IMG/VR virus record: IMGVR_UViG_3300046514_000858
Location: 1-64,000 of that record
From: a virus
DNA: 64,000 nt
Strand: one strand, 5' to 3'
Shown: positions 30,825-38,767 of the stretch, piece by piece
Layout of the letters: every line of letters begins with the position of its first letter
How positions within the stretch are numbered: position 1 is the first letter of the stretch
Position numbers and translations under genes: made by a program
The notes under the pieces: model-generated
What the model was told of the DNA's origin: nothing
The model's database searches: none
What the model saw: only the letters and a program-made list of their open reading frames with translations

Positions 30825-30920
30825 ATGAGAAAGATGATCGCGGCCCTGCGGGAGTGGTTCTCTGCGGGGCAGGTTGACCCGGCGGAGTTGAAGAAGGTGC
30901 TCGACGGGTTCTGGATCTAG
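30825..30920 (+). CDS. 31-aa microprotein at a class 1 start
   Basis: ATG 30825 is the ATG of the promoter tail, with no Shine-Dalgarno. A short amphipathic helix (MIAALREWFSAGQVDPAEL). It may be real or a leader peptide for the next gene. Confidence 0.4.
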   Translation: MRKMIAALREWFSAGQVDPAELKKVLDGFWI

Positions 30921-30936
30921 CGGAAGGGAGACTCGG

Positions 30937-31065
30937 ATGGAGATGAAGATGTCGGAAGGGGAGCTGCTGGTGATGGCGCTGGGCGGAGATCCGGCGGAAG
31001 CGTGGGAGCTGTTCGAGCCCGCCCCGGTGGCCCCCGCCCCGGCTCTGGTCTTGGTGGAAGCGTAA
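30937..31065 (+). CDS. Acidic microprotein, 42 aa
   Basis: It starts behind AAGGGAG. An acidic helix is followed by a Pro/Ala/Val tail. The stop is 10 nt before the next start. Confidence 0.45.
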   Translation: MEMKMSEGELLVMALGGDPAEAWELFEPAPVAPAPALVLVEA

Positions 31066-31075
31066 GGAGGATCGG

Positions 31076-31990
31076 ATGGCGAAGAAAGAAGAGAAGCTGA
31101 CCCCGGGCCTCGACAAGGTGAAGGCATCGCTCGACGCGACCTTCGCCCGTATCGAGCCCAAGCTGAAGAGCATCCTGCAGGCGGCCTACCGCAAGGACGC
31201 GGATCGAGCCTTCGCGGCTCTGATGGAGTACGCGCCGAAGGCCAAGACGGGAGACCGACTGGGTGAGTACGGTTCCCCGTCGGAAAATTACTACCACTGG
31301 ACCCAGTACGACAAGGACGCCGCCATGAAGGTGTGGTACGCGTCCTTCAAACGCACCGCCGACGACTCGGTGCCCGCCGCGGCTTACAAGACGATGCCTC
31401 CAGATCACATGCAGTCTTTCGCCGACATCGTGGAATGGGCCAAGTACCTCTCGGTCAGCTACCACAACGCTGACAAGCGCGCGAAGGATTCCGTCGAGAA
31501 CGCGCGGGACTCCTTCGTTCGGAAGAACGTCGCGAAGTTCGGCAACGTCCTCGTCGCCTGCGACATCACCACGGTCGACGGTCGCGTCGAGTGGAAGGGT
31601 GGATACTTCGAGGGCTTTCTGAAGATCGGCCTGCCGACCGGCCTGATCACGGCCGAGGTCTCCCTGAAGTACGTGCTGCGCCGGATCCCCCGGACGACGC
31701 CCTACTACCAGTATCCCCTGATCTTCCTCTGCGCCAAGATCGGCGAGAAGGAAATGAACCGTCCCTCGGAGGCCGAGCTCCGCGAGGCGCTCGGCAACGG
31801 CAAAGCCCCGACTCCCGCGGAGGTCTTCGCCGCCAAGGGCTACTGCCCCGGGTCCGGGAAGGAATCGCACCCGACGTTGAAGGCGTGGGGCCGCGACCGC
31901 AAGATTTGCAGCGAGTGCAAGGGCGTGTTCTACGCGAGCCCCACGTCCGGACTCGTGCGTGCCCACCGCGCCTACGTGAAGAAGAGCTAG
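31076..31990 (+). CDS. Hypothetical protein with C-terminal zinc ribbon, 304 aa
   Basis: Residues 1-240 form an unrecognised domain. The end holds GYCPGSGKE and CSECKG, a zinc-ribbon-like pair. It starts behind GGAGGAT. It is the largest accessory protein here without an assignment. Confidence 0.6.
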   Translation: MAKKEEKLTPGLDKVKASLDATFARIEPKLKSILQAAYRKDADRAFAALMEYAPKAKTGDRLGEYGSPSENYYHWTQYDKDAAMKVWYASFKRTADDSVPAAAYKTMPPDHMQSFADIVEWAKYLSVSYHNADKRAKDSVENARDSFVRKNVAKFGNVLVACDITTVDGRVEWKGGYFEGFLKIGLPTGLITAEVSLKYVLRRIPRTTPYYQYPLIFLCAKIGEKEMNRPSEAELREALGNGKAPTPAEVFAAKGYCPGSGKESHPTLKAWGRDRKICSECKGVFYASPTSGLVRAHRAYVKKS

Positions 31991-31999
31991 GAGGATTCA

Positions 32000-32272
32000 A
32001 TGAGTCGCTACGACGAGAATTCGCCGCGCGCGCTGATCGCCAAGATCCGCGAGAGCTACAAGCAAAACTGCGTGATCGACATGCGCGGCTTCTGGATGCC
32101 CGCCGACGAGAGCGGCAAAGAGCCGGTGCAGCTCACGGACGAGCAGAAGCTCGCCGTCGAGACGCGTCTCAAGGACAACTTCCGGATCTGGTGGCAGACG
32201 TGGGTCGGCCCGCGGCTCGATATGATCGAAGACCGCGTCGTCAAGAATCGCAAGCCGATTCCTCCGGCCTAG
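32000..32272 (+). CDS. Hypothetical protein, 90 aa
   Basis: A helical protein starting behind AGGAGGA. No motif is recognised. Confidence 0.55.
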   Translation: MSRYDENSPRALIAKIRESYKQNCVIDMRGFWMPADESGKEPVQLTDEQKLAVETRLKDNFRIWWQTWVGPRLDMIEDRVVKNRKPIPPA

Positions 32273-32275
32273 TCG

Positions 32276-32282
32276 CGTTCTT
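32276..32282 (+). promoter_or_regulatory. Class 2 motif CGTTCTT
   Basis: It lies 7 nt before ATG 32290, with no Shine-Dalgarno. Confidence 0.55.
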
Positions 32283-32289
32283 AGATGGT

Positions 32290-32553
32290 ATGAACGTCAC
32301 AAGGTGGTACAAGACCTTCGCAGCAATCGCCGGGTGGAAGAAGCGCCGCCTTCATGATCGTGCCGAGTACGTCGGCACCGACTTCCGCTGCTTCGTGGTG
32401 AATCACGACGCGCTGGTGAGCTGGTCGCGCAAGTTCAAGTTCGATTTCTACATCAGCGACGACAAGGTGTCCATCCACGAGCCCGGACTCATCATCCACG
32501 CGGGCTGGATCGTCGCCGTGATCCGCTGGCCGTTCGGCCGTCGCATCAGGTAG
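32290..32553 (+). CDS. Hypothetical protein, 87 aa, leaderless
   Basis: A basic, aromatic-rich protein with a hydrophobic C-terminal stretch (LIIHAGWIVAVIRW). Its end overlaps the convergent gene by 8 nt. Confidence 0.5.
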   Translation: MNVTRWYKTFAAIAGWKKRRLHDRAEYVGTDFRCFVVNHDALVSWSRKFKFDFYISDDKVSIHEPGLIIHAGWIVAVIRWPFGRRIR

Positions 32554-33079
32554 GCTTGGCCGCGTAGCGTTCCAGCGCCCCGAGGCTGCGCTTGGCGCGC
32601 TTCAGTCGCGTGGTGAGAGCCTTGATCTTCCGCTCCAGTCCCTTGATCTGCCGCTGGCGCTTCTCGATCTTCTTCGCCCGGATGTCAGCGATCAGCGGAG
32701 GAGGGATCGGCGGGAGCTCGGCTTTCTTCAGAGCGCCATTCATCCAGCCGTTCTTGATTGCCCATGCCCGCAGCTTCCGCTCGATCCGCGCGTGCACTTT
32801 CGAGTGGGGCCGCCCTCCGATCTTCTCGGTGTAGTACCAGTGCGAGAAGAGGTGGATCAGATCACCCCATCCCTTCTCGACGTTGACACGGAACTCGCTT
32901 CCGCGCAGCCACGTATAGCGGTTGCCGGAAGTCTCCGTGATCCGGTAGGGGAATTTGTGGCCGCTGAGATGTCGGTACATCTTCCGGACTGCTCGGGTGG
33001 CCTCGTCGAGGGTCAGTGGAGTGACCGGGTCGACCGGCTTGATCAGGTTCACTTTCTCGTACGCCTGCGCGATGTTCAC
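32546..33079 (-). CDS. Coiled-coil protein, 177 aa
   Basis: On the minus strand, with a GGAGGAC-type Shine-Dalgarno before ATG 33079. The N-terminal part has an aromatic domain (RYTWLRGSEFRVN...LFSHWYYTEK). The C-terminal 45 residues are a Lys/Arg-rich coiled coil. The function is unknown. Confidence 0.6.
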   Translation of the reverse strand: MNIAQAYEKVNLIKPVDPVTPLTLDEATRAVRKMYRHLSGHKFPYRITETSGNRYTWLRGSEFRVNVEKGWGDLIHLFSHWYYTEKIGGRPHSKVHARIERKLRAWAIKNGWMNGALKKAELPPIPPPLIADIRAKKIEKRQRQIKGLERKIKALTTRLKRAKRSLGALERYAAKPT

Positions 33080-33088
33080 GCCGTCCTC

Positions 33089-33409
33089 CTAGAATTTCAA
33101 CTGGCCGTTGATCTTGTCCCGTAGATTCCTCGCAGCCACGAGCCGCCCGCGGGAATCGACGTCGTTGTTATCGCTCGCGATATCGATGATGCTTCCGCAA
33201 ACGGTCTCAGCCAACCACTTCGCATCGCGGTCATTCAACTCCAGCCACGACCGTGTCTCCTCCGCGCGCGCGAGGCGCGCGTACAGGTGCGTCGCATACC
33301 CCAGCGCGCAGGTCTTGTACTGCTCGACGCCCTCGTCTTCGATCCATGCTTCGAGGTCGTTCCACACCGCGCGTTCCTGAGCCCGCGTGACTTTCACCCG
33401 CACCGTCAT
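33089..33409 (-). CDS. Hypothetical protein, 106 aa
   Basis: Starts at 33409 behind GAAGGAGAGA. A helical, charged protein within a three-gene minus-strand operon. Confidence 0.55.
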   Translation of the reverse strand: MTVRVKVTRAQERAVWNDLEAWIEDEGVEQYKTCALGYATHLYARLARAEETRSWLELNDRDAKWLAETVCGSIIDIASDNNDVDSRGRLVAARNLRDKINGQLKF

Positions 33410-33419
33410 ATCTCTCCTT

Positions 33420-33623
33420 CTAGCTCTGGGCCAGAACCGCCAGTCCGAACACGATGGCCTTGTCGAACGCGTCGTCGTCCAGTTTCTCCAGTTTCTCCCA
33501 CGACTCCGCACTCACGAGGTACCCGTACTTCGGGATCACGCCCGAGGTTTTCGCGAAAATCTTGAAGCCCTTCTTGGTTTGCTGGGCTTTGAAATTCGCC
33601 GTCTCTTTCACCGCAACGCCCAT
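33420..33623 (-). CDS. Hypothetical protein, 67 aa
   Basis: First gene of the minus operon, starting at 33623 behind AAAGGAGAT. It has a Lys-rich N-terminus and a hydrophobic end (FGLAVLAQS). A class 1 promoter lies upstream. Confidence 0.55.
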   Translation of the reverse strand: MGVAVKETANFKAQQTKKGFKIFAKTSGVIPKYGYLVSAESWEKLEKLDDDAFDKAIVFGLAVLAQS

Positions 33624-33658
33624 GCCGATCTCCTTTCCACACGTACCGATCACGTAAT

Positions 33659-33687
33659 ATAGACGACCCACCCCGCCGATCATGACA
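33659..33687 (-). promoter_or_regulatory. Class 1 promoter, minus strand
   Basis: Read on the minus strand: TGTCAT, 16 nt, CGTCTAT, then ATTACGTGATC. It is back-to-back with the promoter at 33712. Confidence 0.6.
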
Positions 33688-33711
33688 CGAAATCGCGATT
33701 ATCATTTTCTT

Positions 33712-33740
33712 TGTTATACCCGCCCGGGTGCGGCGTCTTA
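33712..33740 (+). promoter_or_regulatory. Class 1 promoter
   Basis: TGTTAT, 16 nt, CGTCTTA, then CTGTCGTGATG. Confidence 0.65.
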
Positions 33741-33766
33741 CTGTCGTGATGAGCGAAGGAGGTCGA

Positions 33767-33931
33767 GTGAGTGTGAAGCGCGGGCCCGGGAAGAAGAGCT
33801 ACTGGCTGACCTGCTGGGCGATGAAGGCAAGCGCGGCTGGCATGCCCATGGAAGAGATCAAAGTGAAGATGGCGGAGATGAAGAAGAAGTCCATCGCCGA
33901 GATCATGGCGTGGACGAAGGAGAACTCATGA
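33767..33931 (+). CDS. Basic protein, 54 aa
   Basis: GTG 33767 follows AAGGAGGT; in-frame starts exist upstream at the promoter tail. Lys/Met-rich and helical. Confidence 0.5.
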   Translation: MSVKRGPGKKSYWLTCWAMKASAAGMPMEEIKVKMAEMKKKSIAEIMAWTKENS

Positions 33932-34248
33932 AAGCGAAACTGAAGCGCCTCCCGGTGTACCGCTCGGCCCTCGGCGATTCCTCGAACGACGGGATCTCCG
34001 GGAAGGAATCCCACGTCTATCTGATCGAGCTCGACGGCTTGATCCCGCCCCAGATCCCGCTAGAGGCCGTCTTCCGCGCCGAACAGCGCGGTCCGAAGTA
34101 CTTCGCCCTGATTCCCTTCGTGTCGCCCGTCAAGATGTGCGGCCCGATGTTCGGCGGGAACCTCGCCATGGACGAGGATTCCGGCCGGATCTACAAGATC
34201 CACGACCGCTTCGAGACGCCGGAGCTGAATGCACTGTTGAGTTCTTGA
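33928..34248 (+). CDS. Hypothetical protein, 106 aa
   Basis: A beta-rich protein behind AAGGAGAA, coupled to the previous gene by ATGA. No family is recognised. Confidence 0.55.
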   Translation: MKAKLKRLPVYRSALGDSSNDGISGKESHVYLIELDGLIPPQIPLEAVFRAEQRGPKYFALIPFVSPVKMCGPMFGGNLAMDEDSGRIYKIHDRFETPELNALLSS

Positions 34249-34258
34249 CGCTTTTTCC

Positions 34259-34287
34259 TGTCACGGGCGTCGGGGTCGGGCGTCTCA
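34259..34287 (+). promoter_or_regulatory. Class 1 promoter
   Basis: TGTCAC, 16 nt, CGTCTCA, then GATACGTGGCGATG. Confidence 0.6.
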
Positions 34288-34331
34288 GATACGTGGCGAT
34301 GATGATCGGAAACTGCGGAAAGGAGATCGGT

Positions 34332-34712
34332 ATGAGCGAGCTGAATCTGGTGGCCCTGTTCGGGAAGGCCCACGCGGCGGGGAACGCGGCGGCTGCGGCC
34401 TTGATCCCGGTTCCCATGATCGTCGCGGAGCACGCGAGTCCGCTGGATGACGCCTCCCCGGTGGTCCAGAGCTGGCAGGTGGAAGGCGGGGTGTGCGGCT
34501 TCGCGTGGGTGACGATCTCCCCCGGGACCTCGAAGGCAGCGCGGTTCGCGAAGGAGCACTACGGCGCGCGGAAGGGGTACTACGGCGGAATGGAGCTCCG
34601 GGTGTCCCAGTTCGGGCAGAGCATGCAGAAGAAGGAAGCCTACGCCGGAGCGTTCGCCGCGGTCCTGAGCGCCGCGGGGATCACGGCCTACTCCGGTTCT
34701 CGGATGGACTAA
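34332..34712 (+). CDS. Hypothetical protein, 126 aa
   Basis: An Ala-rich N-terminal helix is followed by an alpha/beta domain (VCGFAWVTISPGTSKAARFAKE). It starts behind AAAGGAGAT. Confidence 0.55.
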   Translation: MSELNLVALFGKAHAAGNAAAAALIPVPMIVAEHASPLDDASPVVQSWQVEGGVCGFAWVTISPGTSKAARFAKEHYGARKGYYGGMELRVSQFGQSMQKKEAYAGAFAAVLSAAGITAYSGSRMD

Positions 34713-34734
34713 GCGCATTTCTTCCGAGATCACG

Positions 34735-34741
34735 CGTTCTT
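34735..34741 (+). promoter_or_regulatory. Class 2 motif CGTTCTT
   Basis: It lies 7 nt before GTG 34749; ATTTC lies 13 nt upstream. Confidence 0.55.
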
Positions 34742-34748
34742 GTCTGGT

Positions 34749-35210
34749 GTGAAATGTACGCAATGTCCCCGTATCGCGCAATACGATAGGCGACGTTGTC
34801 CTAAGTGTTTGGCAACTTCGCGCGCTTGTGCTAGGGCATATTATGCCGCCAACCCCGAACGTGCTCGTGCTGCGGTTCGAGCCTATCAGGCAACTCACAA
34901 GGCGGCGCTGAGACTCTACAACCGAAAGTGGCGCACCAAGAAATGTCGGGAGTACAATTCTTGGGCGTGCATGATTCAGCGTTGCACAAATTCCAAACAC
35001 CATGCCTTTCACAACTACGGTGGCCGCGGCATTAAGGTCTGCGCGCGCTGGCGTAATTCCTTTGAGCACTTTCTCGCCGACATGGGTCCGCGGCCAAGTC
35101 CGAAGCATTCCATCGACCGCTTCCCCAACAACGACGGCGACTACGAGCCCGGCAACTGTCGCTGGGCTACGGCGAGAGAGCAGGCGCGTAATCAACGAGG
35201 GCGTGTATGA
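34749..35210 (+). CDS. Homing-type endonuclease, AP2/HNH-like, 153 aa
   Basis: An N-terminal zinc ribbon (CTQC, CPKC) and a basic linker precede the typical phage block NYGGRGIKVCARW, DMGPRPS, SIDRFPNNDGDYEPGNCRW. Such genes are free-standing homing elements that cut and copy themselves into related phages. Base composition is less GC-rich than the neighbours, consistent with recent arrival. The GTG start is leaderless behind a class 2 motif. Confidence 0.75.
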   Translation: MKCTQCPRIAQYDRRRCPKCLATSRACARAYYAANPERARAAVRAYQATHKAALRLYNRKWRTKKCREYNSWACMIQRCTNSKHHAFHNYGGRGIKVCARWRNSFEHFLADMGPRPSPKHSIDRFPNNDGDYEPGNCRWATAREQARNQRGRV

Positions 35211-35473
35211 CCATAAAATTTATCGACGTCGACCAGAAAGCCATCGCGGATCGGGACCCGAACCCCATCAACATCCGCATCCGGACGCCGATGCCATCTC
35301 CCCTCGGAGAGTTCGCGTGCCTGCGCGCGCGCGAGGTATTTATCTCCGGCCCCAGTGAGATCCGCTACTGCCCGGTTCATCCCCAGCCGTTCGGTGCGCG
35401 CGTCTGGGTTCAGACCGATTCACCGATCATGTACAAGTCCAGCGAATTATTGGACTGGCAGCGAATCCCGTGA
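35207..35473 (+). CDS. Hypothetical protein, 88 aa
   Basis: A beta-rich protein coupled to the homing gene (ATGA) and to the next gene (GTGA). No family is recognised. Confidence 0.5.
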   Translation: MTIKFIDVDQKAIADRDPNPINIRIRTPMPSPLGEFACLRAREVFISGPSEIRYCPVHPQPFGARVWVQTDSPIMYKSSELLDWQRIP

Positions 35474-35961
35474 ACTCCACGCTGGCCGCCCCGACCCTCG
35501 ATCTCAAGGTTGAGCCGATCCTGCGACCCGACGGCAAGGCCCGGGCCTACGCCATCAACGGGCGCATGCACACGCTGATCGACCGGGACAACCAGCGCTA
35601 TCTCTACCGCCTCGGGCGTTTCATCGTCAAGGTCGGCGTGCAGAGCAAGATGGAGGCCGCTCGCGCAGCCGGGTCGTGCGCCGGGTCGCCCTACTTCTGG
35701 CCGCTCGTCGGCTCGGGCAAGGTGAACGGCCTCAAGTACGACGACGTCTGGTGGACCGCGCAGGAGATCCTGCCGTTGAAGCGCGCGATCTACACCTACG
35801 ACCGGGACGAGTGGTGCGCGGCCTACCATGTGATCCTCGGGGTGGCCGCCGATCACCACATCTACGATATCGAGCTGGACGAATTCCCGGACGGCCTGAT
35901 GAGGCCGCACAACTGGACCATTTTCCGGGACACCCCGGTCATCTACGACTACGGCATGTAA
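35470..35961 (+). CDS. Hypothetical protein, 163 aa
   Basis: A soluble alpha/beta protein with many aromatic residues and a DDVWWTAQEILPLKRA segment. The GTG start overlaps the previous stop. Confidence 0.55.
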   Translation: MNSTLAAPTLDLKVEPILRPDGKARAYAINGRMHTLIDRDNQRYLYRLGRFIVKVGVQSKMEAARAAGSCAGSPYFWPLVGSGKVNGLKYDDVWWTAQEILPLKRAIYTYDRDEWCAAYHVILGVAADHHIYDIELDEFPDGLMRPHNWTIFRDTPVIYDYGM

Positions 35962-35971
35962 GGAGGACAAC

Positions 35972-36184
35972 ATGGGACAGCAGAAGAAAGACGCGCCCGT
36001 TCAGAAAACCCCCAAGAAGGGCAAGAGTGTGCACACGGTGCACTCCTCGGTGAAGTACGCCATCCGGCACGGCTACACGCCGGGATCGAGCCCGCGTCGC
36101 ACGGGCAAGCGCTGGAATTCCGGCCGTCGCGAGCGCATGCTCAACGCCCCGACGAAATCGGCGGGCCTGCCGAAGGTGCACTGA
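35972..36184 (+). CDS. Basic protein, 70 aa
   Basis: Lys/Arg-rich throughout (RRTGKRWNSGRRERML), starting behind AAGGAGGA. It probably binds nucleic acid. Confidence 0.5.
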   Translation: MGQQKKDAPVQKTPKKGKSVHTVHSSVKYAIRHGYTPGSSPRRTGKRWNSGRRERMLNAPTKSAGLPKVH

Positions 36185-36197
36185 CCGCCGCTTTTTC

Positions 36198-36226
36198 TGT
36201 TACGCCGCGCCTCCATGGTCGTCTCT
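36198..36226 (+). promoter_or_regulatory. Class 1 promoter
   Basis: TGTTAC, 16 nt, CGTCTCT, then ATTACGTGATG; GGAGGAAGC and ATG 36250 follow. Confidence 0.65.
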
Positions 36227-36249
36227 ATTACGTGATGAATGGAGGAAGC

Positions 36250-36720
36250 ATGGACGCCAAGGCAGCCGGTCCGATCAAGCAGGTCTGGGAAGGCGCGGTC
36301 GGGACGGCCAAGCGCTGTCGCGCGGTTCTAAAAGCCAAGTTCCCCGGCACCAAGTTCTCGGTCCGCTCCAAGACGTACTCCGGCGGATCCTCGGTTTACA
36401 TCGACTGGACCGATGGTCCCCTGACGGAAGCTGTCGACAAGCTCGTGAAACCCTTCGAGGGCGCGTCCTTCGACGGCATGGTCGACCTGATGAGCTACGT
36501 CGACGTGGTCGTGGTGGATGAGTCCGGCGAGCTGGTTCAGATCCACGGCGCGAACTACATCCTGACCCAGCGTTCCCGCTCGGCTGAGCGCGAGAAGCTG
36601 ATCGAGGCGGAGCTCCGGCAGTACTGGTGCGAGAAGGAAGCAGAGGAAGCGATCAAGTTCCACGACTGCCGCCTGTACGCGGAGTCGGAAGCTCGGATGA
36701 TGAAGGAGGGCAAGCTGTGA
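36250..36720 (+). CDS. LPD29-like domain protein, 156 aa
   Basis: LKAKFPGTKFSVRSKTYSGG followed by YIDWTDGP and ASFDGMVDL matches the domain known as large polyvalent protein-associated domain 29, found in phage and plasmid proteins. Here it stands almost alone with a helical tail. The function is unknown. Confidence 0.65.
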   Translation: MDAKAAGPIKQVWEGAVGTAKRCRAVLKAKFPGTKFSVRSKTYSGGSSVYIDWTDGPLTEAVDKLVKPFEGASFDGMVDLMSYVDVVVVDESGELVQIHGANYILTQRSRSAEREKLIEAELRQYWCEKEAEEAIKFHDCRLYAESEARMMKEGKL

Positions 36721-37052
36721 TGGATCAAGCGAAGATGGTCGGCGTGCTGGTGCTGGCTCGGGTCGCCGCGGAGGACTCCGTGCGTCCGTTCTCGGACGGC
36801 GGGACCTGCAATATGGATTCCTGCGTGATCGTCGCCCCGCCGGAGGTGAACATGGCGCTGGCGTGCGCCGCGGCCGGGCTGGGCTCCTACTACCGCGGAG
36901 GCAGCAAGAAGCGCGACATGTGGGCCGGGAAGTGGTTTCTGCACGCGCCCAAGGGCGGGCAGGGCGACGCCCGCACGAAGCAGGCCGAGGCGATGGACAA
37001 GGTCATGAAGGAGTACGGCATCGAGTCGACGGTGTACTACCAGATGGATTGA
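36720..37052 (+). CDS. Hypothetical protein, 110 aa
   Basis: ATG overlaps the previous stop. An alpha/beta protein with a Gly/Tyr turn (GLGSYYRGGSKKRD). No family is recognised. Confidence 0.5.
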   Translation: MDQAKMVGVLVLARVAAEDSVRPFSDGGTCNMDSCVIVAPPEVNMALACAAAGLGSYYRGGSKKRDMWAGKWFLHAPKGGQGDARTKQAEAMDKVMKEYGIESTVYYQMD

Positions 37053-37054
37053 TG

Positions 37055-37068
37055 GTCCAAGAGGGTGC
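37055..37068 (+). promoter_or_regulatory. Class 3 (late-type) motif GTCCAAG
   Basis: GTCCAAGAGGGTGC lies directly before ATG 37069 of the RelA/SpoT-like gene. Confidence 0.55.
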
Positions 37069-37818
37069 ATGTTGAAAGCGTCTCGTCCCAGTTCTCCCTT
37101 CGACGACCCCTTCCGTAAGGGCAACGCGAACTCCGGCAACCATGGCCATTCCGGTCGCCCGGGCCAAGTCGGAGGCAGCGCCCCCGGCGGCGGGCAGAAC
37201 GCGGCGGTCAATCCCGTGATCCGGGCCCAGACCGAGCACGTCATGGCGCAGGCCCGGGCGATGGACAACAAGATCACGCCTCTGATCGCCATGACCGTCG
37301 ACACGAGCGGTGGCCAGATGATCGGTCTCGAACATCGCATCAAGACCTCGGCCGACCGCATCTCCCAGAAGATCGCCGAGAAGATGGCCACCGAGAATCT
37401 CACGCCTGAGCAGGCGCGTAACAACATCTACGACTCCCTCCGCTTCACGGCATCGTTCAGTCCGGACCAGTACACCGCCGGAGTGGAGAAGCTGTTGTCC
37501 AACCTCAAGGCGCAGGGTATCGAAGCAGCCCCGGGCAAGGACAAGAATTATTGGCCCCCGCCGCCCGGTGTCTACCACGGCCTCAACTACGTGATGACCG
37601 ACAAGAGCGGCTTCAAGTTCGAGCTCCAGTTCCACACGCCCGAGAGCTTTGCCATCAAGCAGCAGAACCACACCGTCTACGAAGCATTCCGGAACGCGGG
37701 AGGCAGCAAGGAGCAGCGCCTCCAGCTCTGGAACGAGATGAACCAGCGCTGGGCTGGCGTGACCGTGCCGCCGGGCGTCAAGCGGCTCGGCCGGTCGGTG
37801 AATCAGGAACAGGCATGA
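37069..37818 (+). CDS. RelA/SpoT-like nucleotidyltransferase-fold protein with N-terminal tag, 249 aa
   Basis: Residues 13-40 carry the same tag type as the ADP-ribosyltransferase (FDDPFRKG then SGNHGHSGRPGQVGGSAPG). The rest follows RelA/SpoT synthetase-like toxins: LEHRIKTSADRISQKI near 87-102, YDSLRFTASF at 121-130, YHGLNYVM at 169, then FELQFHTPESF at 184-194 and H201..YE205. Such domains make alarmones or pyrophosphorylate tRNA; which applies cannot be told. A class 3 motif sits at its start, implying late expression and possible injection. Confidence 0.7.
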   Translation: MLKASRPSSPFDDPFRKGNANSGNHGHSGRPGQVGGSAPGGGQNAAVNPVIRAQTEHVMAQARAMDNKITPLIAMTVDTSGGQMIGLEHRIKTSADRISQKIAEKMATENLTPEQARNNIYDSLRFTASFSPDQYTAGVEKLLSNLKAQGIEAAPGKDKNYWPPPPGVYHGLNYVMTDKSGFKFELQFHTPESFAIKQQNHTVYEAFRNAGGSKEQRLQLWNEMNQRWAGVTVPPGVKRLGRSVNQEQA

Positions 37819-37828
37819 GGAGGATGGT

Positions 37829-38059
37829 ATGACGAAGATCCGCTACTTCGAGTTGCAGCCCGCCACGGAACCCAAGCCGACCGGGATCCTGCGCCTCACG
37901 ATCACGGACACCCAGCTCACGCTGGAGCACTACGATCCCAAGTCGGCCACATGGATCGATGACCCCAAGGCCCTCGACTTCCTCAACGGCGACGACGCCG
38001 ACGCCGAGGAGATCCCGTCGGGCGAGGCCCTCAAGTTGATCTTGCAGCTCACCGTCTGA
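37829..38059 (+). CDS. Hypothetical acidic protein, 76 aa
   Basis: It starts 10 nt after the RelA/SpoT-like gene behind GAGGAT. A beta-rich, acidic protein. By position it could be a partner or antidote, but no motif supports this. Confidence 0.5.
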   Translation: MTKIRYFELQPATEPKPTGILRLTITDTQLTLEHYDPKSATWIDDPKALDFLNGDDADAEEIPSGEALKLILQLTV

Positions 38060-38076
38060 TTTGTAGCATCTGGCGG

Positions 38077-38083
38077 CGTTCCT
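38077..38083 (+). promoter_or_regulatory. Class 2 motif CGTTCCT
   Basis: It lies 6 nt before ATG 38090, with no Shine-Dalgarno. Confidence 0.55.
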
Positions 38084-38089
38084 ACAAGT

Positions 38090-38767
38090 ATGAGGATGCT
38101 GCTGGCCCTCCTATTCCTGATCCCGCAGGACTGCGAACAAGAGCACCCCAACCGCGACGGCCTGAGTACGGACGATCTCGTCGAGGCCCTCGAAGCGGCC
38201 GATATAGACGCGGCCAACTGGCGGGCGTCGTACCATCGCATTGACTTAGAGAACGACGAGATCATAGCGCGCATGTCGCTCGTCTCCGCCGAGTGGGAGT
38301 TCATGGTCAATGAGTGCGAGCGCGCGGGACAGGCCCACGTCCTGAACACTCTTGAGCGCGTGCTGGTGCAGCGCTTTATCGAACCTCTCGATCTCTGGAT
38401 GTCGAATCCCCATGTGACGGGCCATCCCTTCCCTCGCTTCGTCGACGGCGAGTGCTGGTACGCCATCGTGATCCAGCCTCTGGACGCACTGAAGAGCGAT
38501 CCGGTCTGGCTGAAGTTCCCGCTGGAGACGAAGAAATACGGCAGCGCCCTCGGTTATGGAGACGATAAGAACGAGAGCATCCTCCAGCTCCACTACAAGC
38601 GCACGATGCGCAAGAGCATCTTGGATTCGCTGGAGCACCATCTCGTGCTGCTATTGGACCAGCCCGAGTGCGTCACCACACTCATCACCGGAACGCCGCA
38701 CCTCTACCGCCTGACCTTCCGGGAGAGCAACATAGAGCATCTCCGCAAGGAAGATCGGATCTATTGA
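38090..38767 (+). CDS. Hypothetical protein, 225 aa, leaderless
   Basis: The N-terminus has a short hydrophobic stretch (MLLALLFLIP) that could be a signal sequence, but the charged start is weak. The rest is an alpha/beta protein with a PFPRFVDGECWYAIV segment. It overlaps the acetyltransferase gene. Confidence 0.5.
   Translation: MRMLLALLFLIPQDCEQEHPNRDGLSTDDLVEALEAADIDAANWRASYHRIDLENDEIIARMSLVSAEWEFMVNECERAGQAHVLNTLERVLVQRFIEPLDLWMSNPHVTGHPFPRFVDGECWYAIVIQPLDALKSDPVWLKFPLETKKYGSALGYGDDKNESILQLHYKRTMRKSILDSLEHHLVLLLDQPECVTTLITGTPHLYRLTFRESNIEHLRKEDRIY

Noticed and set aside
33371-33380. GCGTTCCTGA on the plus strand
   Set aside because: It lies inside a minus-strand gene with no plus-strand start 6-10 nt downstream.
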